Assembly: GCA_000431815.1 (NCBI GenBank)
Contig: FR889223.1
Location: 1 to 20,566 of the forward strand
Length of the DNA: 20,566 nt
Direction: 5' to 3'
Source: Butyrivibrio sp. CAG:318
Lineage (GTDB): Bacteria; Bacillota; Clostridia; Lachnospirales; Lachnospiraceae
Shown: one piece after another, positions 1 through 6,628 of the stretch
How positions within the stretch are numbered: position 1 is the stretch's first letter
Layout of the letters: each line of letters opens with the position of its first letter
Translations under genes and position numbers: made by a program
Notes under the pieces: generated by a model
Database searches by the model: none
The model's input: only the letters and a program-made list of their open reading frames with translations
What the model was told of the DNA's origin: nothing

Positions 1-10
1 GAGAATACTC

Positions 11-40
11 AGGCTCTGCCAAACGAATAGCGCAGAGCCT
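11..40 (+). terminator. Perfect 9-bp hairpin, possible terminator
   Basis: AGGCTCTGC at 11-19 pairs perfectly with GCAGAGCCT at 32-40 around a 12-base loop. On the plus strand it is followed by a mildly T-rich stretch (tcagcctttattct), and on the minus strand there is no T run, so it could end a plus-strand gene lying to the left of the window. The U tract is weak, so this is tentative. Confidence 0.4.
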
Positions 41-116
41 TCAGCCTTTATTCTATCCATACTTTCAAAAGAACACCCTGCTTTAAGGCTCTCTTTCATG
101 CAATCACTATTTTATC

Positions 117-425
117 TTATCCCAAATTCATCATCCGCTCCATCCGCCACCTTATATATGAATACCCATTCCAAATATTTGCTTTTACCGGATACTCTTT
201 CCTGTAAACAAATACAGTGTGATATTTAACAAAATGTATTCTACACCAATTATGTATATCTTTCATATATATGTTATTTATACCATTCATCCACTGTTCT
301 AAAGCCCATATGTCTTTATCTGACACTAACTCCATTATGAACAGTACATTATAATATTGAATGACACCTACTCTCTTCCTTTCCTCTATTAACCTTTTAC
401 ACAATAACCTATACTTAATGTTCAT
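117..425 (-). CDS. Small hypothetical protein, no recognised family
   Basis: A 102-residue reading frame that I do not recognise. It is rich in aromatic residues (five Trp, many Tyr) and basic residues, with no signal peptide and no clear membrane segment. The ATG at 425 follows a purine-rich leader holding GGGAGGGG and a closer AGGA, which supports translation. The DNA here is clearly more AT-rich than the flagellar and housekeeping genes downstream. It lies directly after the truncated end of the Tad ATPase remnant, on the same strand, so it may belong to DNA that replaced the rest of the tad locus. It may also be a fortuitous frame in degraded sequence. Confidence 0.4.
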   Translation of the reverse strand: MNIKYRLLCKRLIEERKRVGVIQYYNVLFIMELVSDKDIWALEQWMNGINNIYMKDIHNWCRIHFVKYHTVFVYRKEYPVKANIWNGYSYIRWRMERMMNLG

Positions 426-490
426 ATCGTTCCTATGCCCCTCCCTCTAATCTATATTTTCCATCCTTATATACGTTATATATATAATTA

Positions 491-1228
491 TTATATAGTA
501 CATATAATTGCCTGAAGCATATCCAATGCCTCACTTCCACGTACCTCACCAACAATAATTCTGTCCGGGCGCATTCTTAATGCGGATTTTATGAGGTCTC
601 TTATGGTAACTACATTCCGGCCTTCAACATTGGCATTCCGGGCCTCCAGACGCACGAGATTATCTATATTCATAAGCTTAAGCTCGGCAGAATCTTCTAT
701 TGTGATGACCCGTTCTCCACCAGGTATGTATGAAGACAGCGCATTGAGAAATGTAGTTTTACCCGACCCCGTTCCGCCGCTTATGAAAATGTTATATCTG
801 GCCTTTACAAGCGATGCAAGAAATCCGGCCGCTTCTTCCGACACAGAACCTATTTCTATCATCTTCTCCATTGACAGCGGTGTATTATAGAACTTACGAA
901 TAGTAATGATCGGCCCATCTATCGCTACGGGATTCATTACAATATTAACCCTTGAGCCGTCGGCAAGCTTGGTATCCGCAATCGGAACCGACTCATTAAC
1001 TATCTTATTGGCTGATGATGCTATCCTCTGCACAATGTCATTAAGTCTCTTAGGCTCGTCGAATTTCTTGTCCCATTTTCTGATCACGCCATCCTGTTCG
1101 ATAAAAATCTTATTCCAGCCATTGACCATACCTGTTAATATCAGGTAATTCGGTATTTTTCGGTAGAACAGATCATATACGAGTGCACTGCCGACAATCA
1201 TTCCTATAAAATAATTAATTATAAGCAT
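491..1228 (-). pseudogene. TadV-TadA (CpaF) deletion-fusion remnant
   Basis: The frame begins like a TadV/CpaA prepilin peptidase (A24 family): a hydrophobic N-terminus, then YDLFYRKIPNYLILTG, the segment that precedes the first catalytic region. At about position 1129 it becomes the middle of a TadA/CpaF secretion ATPase (MVNGWNKIFIEQDGVIRKWD), with Walker A GGTGSGKT, the SGG box and Walker B DRIIVGEVRG. It stops just after ALDMLQA, where family members continue into the conserved His-box region. The ATPase has therefore lost its N-terminal domain and its C-terminal third, and the peptidase has lost all its catalytic part. The ATG at 1228 is preceded by GGGAGGTG and matches usual TadV starts; the frame is open back to 1336 without a ribosome site. 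No other tad genes are in the window. I infer a non-functional relic of a Flp/Tad pilus locus. Confidence 0.75.
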
Positions 1229-1477
1229 CACCTCCCACCGGTTATTGCTTAAGGGATAATTCCGAATGTTTTGAAAAAAGATTATCCTGAATTCAGAACC
1301 ACAAAGTTGATTTGTGTAGTGCCTAAGATAGCGCATTTTTTCAGCATAGTCAATAGCTTTTTAGCTTTTTTTAAAAAAAGTGGAAAATGACATATTTTTT
1401 ACATAATTTGGGTAATTTCTGAATATATTTATAGTGTTTTGACAATACTTTCACATTATGGAAAGGATTAGTGAAAT

Positions 1478-1723
1478 ATGAAAAAAGATAAGCCTTGTAT
1501 GACTTATGAAGAAAAATACCTGATTTCCGAACTGGAGCAGACCAAAAATGCTCTTGCCGCTGCATATTCGTCTTTTGAAAATGTAACAGACCCGGATTTA
1601 ATTGATTCTTGCATATATCAGGTAAATTCGGCACAAAAAAGATATAAATTTCTGTTAGAACGGGCCAAAGAGGCCAATCTTACTATCAAATGCGAAATAA
1701 TAAACAGAGGGTCTACACTGTAA
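1478..1723 (+). CDS. DUF2508 (YaaL-like) protein
   Basis: An 81-residue, highly charged, all-helical protein matching the DUF2508/YaaL family. The diagnostic stretch is NVTDPDLIDSCIYQVN, followed by SAQKRYKFLLERAKE. In Bacillus the homologue YaaL lies between recR and bofA near the start of the yaa region; its function is unknown. Here it stands alone, with a degraded tad remnant behind it and fliS converging on it. ATG 1478 has an AGGA ribosome site about 10 bases upstream. Its last codons and stop lie inside the terminator palindrome it shares with fliS, and the two coding regions overlap tail to tail by 11 bases. The upstream 140 bases are very AT-rich and probably contain the promoter, but no convincing -35/-10 pair is visible. 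Confidence 0.8.
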   Translation: MKKDKPCMTYEEKYLISELEQTKNALAAAYSSFENVTDPDLIDSCIYQVNSAQKRYKFLLERAKEANLTIKCEIINRGSTL

Positions 1724-1733
1724 ACCCTCTGTT
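1703..1733. terminator. Bidirectional terminator spanning two stop codons
   Basis: A perfect 10-bp inverted repeat, AACAGAGGGT at 1703-1712 and ACCCTCTGTT at 1724-1733, with an 11-base loop. The loop contains the stop codons of both convergent genes (TAA at 1721-1723 on plus, TAG at 1713-1715 on minus). On the minus strand it is followed by TATTATTTCGC, a usable U-rich tail for fliS. The plus-strand tail is weaker. Confidence 0.7.
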
Positions 1734-2186
1734 GGTATTAGAATATATTTCTTCGTTCATTGCTGTTTTGGAATAAGTATATCCGGTATATACGGTCTCA
1801 ACATTATCCATCACCGGCTCCTGCGGGCATTCCTCACAGACCTTGGCGAATGCTTCACGCAATTTAGAAAGCATTTCCTTTATCCGGACAAGTTCCGTGA
1901 CATCTTTGGTAATATCTGCCCTGACAATGACTTTATTCATAAAAATATAAAGCGCCATCAGTTTCTTTGATACTTCGTATTGCATATCAAGTGCACCGGT
2001 GAGTTCTGCCAGAAGTGCTCTGGCAAGTCCCAGACACCTGCGGTATTCCGCATTATCACTTTTATTTAATGCTGCCATTGCATCATCCAGGTATTTTGCA
2101 ATAATATCGTACGTGATAACCACAAGTCCGCTTCCGCCTGCCTGCGTAACCTTCATTCCGTATTCCTTACGTTCTTCGCCTGTCAA
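1713..2186 (-). CDS. fliS: Flagellar export chaperone FliS
   Basis: FliS binds flagellin in the cytoplasm, stops it polymerising early, and delivers it to the flagellar export apparatus. The 157-residue protein shows the FliS helical-bundle pattern: an early SGLVVITYDIIAKYLDDA segment, then RALLAELTGALDMQ and SKKLMALYIFMNKVIVRADI, then LVRIKEMLSKLREAFAK. The C-terminal tail after residue 125 is longer than in many FliS proteins. It is 15 bases downstream of the flagellin gene on the same strand, as expected for a chaperone-substrate pair. The start is TTG at 2186, with GGAGG eight bases upstream. A nearby ATG at 2193 is out of frame and runs into a stop after eight codons. Transcription ends at the hairpin shared with the DUF2508 gene. 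Confidence 0.85.
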   Translation of the reverse strand: MTGEERKEYGMKVTQAGGSGLVVITYDIIAKYLDDAMAALNKSDNAEYRRCLGLARALLAELTGALDMQYEVSKKLMALYIFMNKVIVRADITKDVTELVRIKEMLSKLREAFAKVCEECPQEPVMDNVETVYTGYTYSKTAMNEEIYSNTNRGFTV

Positions 2187-2201
2187 TTAACATTCCTCCG
2201 T

Positions 2202-3569
2202 TTACTGTAAGAGCTGTAAAATTGTCTGCGGACGTTCATTAGCCTGTGCAAGTACCGATGTTGCCGCCTGCGCTATAACACTCTGTGCCGTATATTCCGT
2301 CATCTCGTCTGCCATATCACAGTCCTCAATTCCGGAAAGAGCAGAAGTAATATTGACATTATACTCATCAAGACTTGAAACCGTTGCTTCAAGACGATTC
2401 TGGTATGCGCCGAGTTTGGAACGTACTGCCGATACCCGTGAAATTGCCTTGTCTAACTTGTCAAGCGCGATTTCGGCGCCCTTTGCCGTACTTACATTGA
2501 TATCATTAATCTCAAGGGTATGCGTATCTGTTCTAGGAATATCTATTTCTATCTGCTCGCCTTCGTTAGCGCCTGCCTGTATACACATAATTCCGATATC
2601 CGTAACCTTGACATTACCGTTATTAAAAGTGGTATCTCCCGGTACTTCGACTTTCATTTCAAAATTATTAACATCTTTGATTGTGATAACTTTACCGTCT
2701 GTTCTCAATGAAGCTGTTCCTGCAAAGCCGTCTCCAAGGGATGCCTCACAGTCCTTGCCTGCACTTGTTGTCTCCTTTGCCATTCCAAAAAGAGCTGCAA
2801 CCTTATCGCTATCGAACTTAACCGTGAGCTCATTTTTCTCACCATATGCCTTATTGGTAAGATCTATATTTCCTGATGAATTATCGACATCCACATTTAC
2901 GACATTACATCCGGCAATGATTTTATCGTAAATATCATCAAATGTATCGCCGGCATTGATGGTGATGTCTGCTCCGTTGATATTAACGCTTCCCGCCTGA
3001 TCTGCCGTTACGGTTCCTGCAAATTTGTTAATTGTAGCTGTTGCTCTTGTTGCAGGTGACGTAACATTTATTTTGTAATCTCCTGCCGCAACCTTGTTTG
3101 TGGTGGATATTACGGATACATCATTAATATCACTGTAGCATCTTCTGCTCAGTGTTCCGTCAAGAAGAGGCATTGTATTATATTCTGTATCAGTTGAAAT
3201 TCTATCGACTTCGTTAAGGATCTGGTCTATTTCTTTCTGGATAGCTTCTCTGTCATCATCACCATATGAACCGTCGGCAGCCTGAACCGCAAGTTCTCTT
3301 GCTCTCTGAAGCATATTCTCTACTTCGCCGAGTGCGCCTTCTGCAGTCTGCACTACATATATTCCGTCGGAAGAGTTATTGCTTGCCTGGCCGACAGCCT
3401 TAATCTGCGTATGCATCTTCTTGGCTATTGCCATTCCTGCCGCATCATCCTTGGCATGATTAATTCTCAGACCCGATGAAAGTCTCTCTATTGATTTATC
3501 CAGAGCCGTCTGACCCTTGGTAAGTGAATTATTCGCTATAAGAGCTGAAATATTACAATTTATTCTCAT
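2202..3569 (-). CDS. Flagellin
   Basis: The filament subunit of the flagellum, exported by the flagellar type III system. Of 455 residues, about 1-140 form the conserved N-terminal D0/D1 region (LDKSIERLSSGLRIN, DDAAGMAIAKKM, SSDGIYVVQTAEGAL). About 360-455 form the C-terminal D1/D0 region (RSKLGAYQNRLE, SALSGIEDCDMADEM, SVLAQANERPQTILQLLQ). The middle 220 residues are beta-rich and variable, the surface-exposed D2/D3 part. Six cysteines (5, 144, 221, 274, 329, 417) are unusual for a flagellin. A SigD promoter lies 43 bases upstream, overlapping the stop of the preceding FliK-like gene, and fliS follows by 15 bases. The ribosome site is a modest GGTGA close to ATG 3569. It may be one of several flagellins in the genome; that cannot be seen here. 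Confidence 0.95.
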   Translation of the reverse strand: MRINCNISALIANNSLTKGQTALDKSIERLSSGLRINHAKDDAAGMAIAKKMHTQIKAVGQASNNSSDGIYVVQTAEGALGEVENMLQRARELAVQAADGSYGDDDREAIQKEIDQILNEVDRISTDTEYNTMPLLDGTLSRRCYSDINDVSVISTTNKVAAGDYKINVTSPATRATATINKFAGTVTADQAGSVNINGADITINAGDTFDDIYDKIIAGCNVVNVDVDNSSGNIDLTNKAYGEKNELTVKFDSDKVAALFGMAKETTSAGKDCEASLGDGFAGTASLRTDGKVITIKDVNNFEMKVEVPGDTTFNNGNVKVTDIGIMCIQAGANEGEQIEIDIPRTDTHTLEINDINVSTAKGAEIALDKLDKAISRVSAVRSKLGAYQNRLEATVSSLDEYNVNITSALSGIEDCDMADEMTEYTAQSVIAQAATSVLAQANERPQTILQLLQ

Positions 3570-3611
3570 TACGTCACCGCTTTCTTTCTGTTCAAAACTT
3601 ATCTGTTTTCT

Positions 3612-3638
3612 ATATCGGCAATTTATGCCTTTTACTTA
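3612..3638 (-). promoter_or_regulatory. SigD (sigma-28) promoter of flagellin
   Basis: On the minus strand GCCGATAT (plus 3612-3619) matches the Bacillus SigD -10 box exactly. Fifteen bases upstream is TAAG (plus 3635-3638), three of four bases of the -35 TAAA. The -35 region overlaps the last codons and stop (TAA 3632-3634) of the FliK-like gene. Flagellin and fliS can thus be expressed late and apart from the upstream gene. Confidence 0.8.
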
Positions 3639-6541
3639 GCAATTGCATCAATAAAAATTCTTGCAGCACGGAATATTTGCTGTGTCGGTACTTTATCAAG
3701 CACTCTGCTTCGTCCCTGCGGCTGTACATCTGCTTTGTTCACGTAAATTCTTGCATTGTCAATTCCTGCCAGATTAAGTCTGTCAATTATATTGTTTTTC
3801 TGTTCTTCAAGATTCTCTACGTCTTTTTCATCCGAGCACATGATCTGAGCCACAAGATTATCTTTGTCCATTCTTCCTTCGATTGTTATTTCACCACTAT
3901 CCGTCTGATGAAGCTTTATTGTAAAAATTCCCGAATCATCACCGTTCTCATATATTTTGAGATTAATGATTCCAACACCGTCACTGTTTTGGTATGGAAT
4001 ATGATAATCATTCCTGTGCGCAAGCGTTCCCAAAAGTTTCATGCCATTGCCCCAGTTTCTCATCGTTTCCATATCAATATGGCTGTTATTCTGCCCTACA
4101 GCTTTAATAACGGTTTCCATACTTTCCTGTGCCAGTCTGTCAAATTCCTTCGCTGCATCTTCCTTATTGACGATTGCATTGAAAATCTCCTGTTCCACTT
4201 CACTTATATCACGTTTGGTCCGGTCCGAATATTCCTTGTAAAGCGTCTGTCCGGCCGTAATTATTGTATTGGCTGCGAAAATATTATTGTATGTATCCGG
4301 AATATCATTATCTGTAATAAATTTCAGAACCCGCTCATCCATGTCCGCTGCGTCTTCTGCCATCTTCATATACTCCGTATATACAGGGTCTTCGCCTTCG
4401 GTCACATCATTTACCGCGTCTTTTACAAACTGTTCAACCGACATTGCGTCGATGTTGTCTTTCATATTCTCAAGCGCCGATGGTTTTATTTTTCCATTGA
4501 TACTGCCAAAAAGATTTTTGTAATATGTTACTTTATCTTTTACCTCCACACGCTCGGTATCATCTGAAATACGGTAATCCATATCGTTATTCCTGCGTGT
4601 CATATATGCAGTGAGAATATTTCCCATATTAAGTTCCAGTCCCTGATTAACAAGGGCTCCCAACGCATTCATTCCGTCTTTTTCAAAGGTATTTATCAGG
4701 CTGTAAATTCCTATGAATTTCTCCCGTTCAGCCGCATCTATTCCGCCCTGGCGTTCAAGTCTGCACAGAAACTCGCTGTATTTTTCTATTTTACGGCTGT
4801 CCGTAAGATCATTAATAAAATAATCGTTAAGTTCGGTGACATCCGTTTCCAGCGGATTCACTCCGTCACGTATCATCTGCAGCACCTTGCCCGGTTTCAT
4901 ATTGTGGAATAATTCATTCACCGAATGATCGATGTTCTTTATTTTATCGACATTCTCCGGCGTAATGTCCATTTCATTATAGGCAAGGATTCTAACGGCT
5001 CTGCGGCCTTCTTCGTTATCTTCATATCCCATATCCGACAAAAGATCTGAAGCGCTTGCCTTAACTGCCTTGGATACACTGTCCCCGAGATCCGATCTTA
5101 CTTCTGTGCTCAGGGCCTCATATGCCTCCCCTGCAGCCTGAAGCTTTGCGGTTACAGTGATAGCATGATACGACATGTTTCTTACAGATGGTACCTCTTC
5201 GGATTGTGTAACGCTGCCGATAACCGCTGCCGGGGCATTCTTAAGGTTCTCTATTTCTAACATTGCGGCATTTATCTGTATCGTCTCTGATACTGTAACG
5301 GTCTGTCCGCCCGGTTTCAGTCCTGAATTCAGTCCGGCCGTCTCATACTCTCTCAGCTTGTCAACAAGCTCTGAAATATCTGTCGTATTTACGGATATTC
5401 CGTTCTTCTCCATGGTATGGGCGGCTTCAATTGTCATCATCAATCTTATTTCCATAAGTTCACGGTATGATTTAAGATATTTTCTGTCACCCGATACGTT
5501 TTTTTCTTCATTGCCATCTGTTTCTATTGATTTTAATGAATCCAACGTGTAACTCATATCACTGTGAACAAGCGCCATTATATTTCCGGCAGTCATATTC
5601 TTAACTGTCTTTACCGCTTCCGCAGCATTCTCCCACGGCTGGTTCTCACCGGTTATAAATGCATCTTTTGCTTTAATTCCTTCTATCATGGCTGCTGCAA
5701 TATGGTCGATAAGTTTATCCGGCGTCATTTCATCCTGCATATTGTCAAGTATTGTCAATTTGTCCAGATTTTCCTTATTGACTTCAATGTCATTATCAAG
5801 CATCCAGCGGCACCGGCCAAGCATATCATCATCCGCTTCATATCCGGCTTCTTCTATTATCCTGCCTACCTGCGGCATAAGCTGTTTCCATTCACTATCT
5901 GATATTACACCTTCATTGCAGATATATCCCGCATTTTCGGCTACATATATATTACTGATTGTAAACTTCATATCATTCTGCAAAAGATACGCCTTGGTTC
6001 GGCTGTCCGGTTTACTGATATCCGATGCCATCTCAAATGCGTTATATGCATCCGAAACATTCTGTCTGGTCGGCGTTACTCCCTTGGACTGCAATACTTC
6101 CGCAATCTTATACATTGCGGCACCCATGCCAAGCACCTGCTTAATATCCGCGGCGTCTATATCCATTCCCGCCCGGAAATCGTCGCAGTACATTGCCAGC
6201 TTTATCTGAATCTGTTCAACAACAGTAACTATCTTATCTGATTCAGTGTCGTATATATCAATTCCATCTTCATCTAACGACATTGCTTTTCCGGTATCCA
6301 TCTTATTGAATATAGCTTTCAGACCGGTTCTTAATGCCTGCGCCTGCTGCTTAACTGCCTCGGATGAACCGTCCGTACCGTCAAGAAGCGAACTCTTATG
6401 GCTGTCCTTCTTAAGAATGCCGTCCATACTGCTTCCGAATGCAACTATATCTGCTATAGATGATGCCTGCATCGCCTTACCTCCGCCTTCTTTAACCGAA
6501 TCCGTATTATATTGATTAGTAGATACGCCGTCTATTCTCAT
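3632..6541 (-). CDS. Large FliK-like flagellar protein (possibly DUF6240)
   Basis: A 969-residue, mostly helical, acidic protein with no signal peptide or membrane segment. Residues about 857-938 resemble the C-terminal FliK/Flg_hook domain: alternating strands (INLKIYENG, GIFTIKLHQTDSGEITIEG), then helices with LEEQKNNIIDRLNLAGI. FliK-type proteins are exported and control hook length. From memory, it may belong to the Lachnospiraceae DUF6240 group found in flagellar loci. The body carries a recurring 13-residue motif of the form LxxN-D/G-I-x-V-T-xx-NI at about residues 150, 186, 247, 377, 519, 630 and 742. ATG 6541 is chosen because GGGAG lies seven bases upstream. The longer frame to 6622 would translate the glgB terminator. 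It lies immediately upstream of flagellin on the same strand, which supports a flagellar role. The exact function is inferred. Confidence 0.65.
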   Translation of the reverse strand: MRIDGVSTNQYNTDSVKEGGGKAMQASSIADIVAFGSSMDGILKKDSHKSSLLDGTDGSSEAVKQQAQALRTGLKAIFNKMDTGKAMSLDEDGIDIYDTESDKIVTVVEQIQIKLAMYCDDFRAGMDIDAADIKQVLGMGAAMYKIAEVLQSKGVTPTRQNVSDAYNAFEMASDISKPDSRTKAYLLQNDMKFTISNIYVAENAGYICNEGVISDSEWKQLMPQVGRIIEEAGYEADDDMLGRCRWMLDNDIEVNKENLDKLTILDNMQDEMTPDKLIDHIAAAMIEGIKAKDAFITGENQPWENAAEAVKTVKNMTAGNIMALVHSDMSYTLDSLKSIETDGNEEKNVSGDRKYLKSYRELMEIRLMMTIEAAHTMEKNGISVNTTDISELVDKLREYETAGLNSGLKPGGQTVTVSETIQINAAMLEIENLKNAPAAVIGSVTQSEEVPSVRNMSYHAITVTAKLQAAGEAYEALSTEVRSDLGDSVSKAVKASASDLLSDMGYEDNEEGRRAVRILAYNEMDITPENVDKIKNIDHSVNELFHNMKPGKVLQMIRDGVNPLETDVTELNDYFINDLTDSRKIEKYSEFLCRLERQGGIDAAEREKFIGIYSLINTFEKDGMNALGALVNQGLELNMGNILTAYMTRRNNDMDYRISDDTERVEVKDKVTYYKNLFGSINGKIKPSALENMKDNIDAMSVEQFVKDAVNDVTEGEDPVYTEYMKMAEDAADMDERVLKFITDNDIPDTYNNIFAANTIITAGQTLYKEYSDRTKRDISEVEQEIFNAIVNKEDAAKEFDRLAQESMETVIKAVGQNNSHIDMETMRNWGNGMKLLGTLAHRNDYHIPYQNSDGVGIINLKIYENGDDSGIFTIKLHQTDSGEITIEGRMDKDNLVAQIMCSDEKDVENLEEQKNNIIDRLNLAGIDNARIYVNKADVQPQGRSRVLDKVPTQQIFRAARIFIDAIAK

Positions 6542-6561
6542 ATCATTCTCCCAATGTCCGA

Positions 6562-6603
6562 TAAAAAATACCTGTGTACAGAACCATCTCCATACACAGG
6601 TAT
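6562..6603 (-). terminator. Intrinsic terminator of glgB
   Basis: ATACCTGTGTA at 6568-6578 and TACACAGGTAT at 6593-6603 form a perfect 11-bp stem with a 14-base loop. On the minus strand it runs directly into a T6 tract (plus 6562-6568). It starts 25 bases after the glgB stop and ends only about 20 bases before the FliK-like start codon. Confidence 0.9.
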
Positions 6604-6628
6604 ATTTCGGCTTAAATACCACTTTACA

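Noticed and set aside
1439..1444. TTGACA consensus -35 before the DUF2508 gene
   Set aside because: No -10-like sequence is found 16-18 bases downstream before the ribosome site.
1371..1634. An 87-codon minus-strand frame over the DUF2508 gene
   Set aside because: It overlaps the family-matched DUF2508 gene and shows no ribosome site or domain.
3677..4567. A 296-codon open frame on the plus strand opposite the FliK-like gene
   Set aside because: It is rich in Cys, Ile, Phe and His, without domain signatures, and lies wholly opposite a better supported gene; it is an antisense shadow.
6604..6626. SigD-like boxes TAAA and GCCGAAAT on the minus strand before the FliK-like gene
   Set aside because: The spacing is 11 bases instead of about 15, the -10 box is imperfect, and the region lies upstream of a strong terminator.
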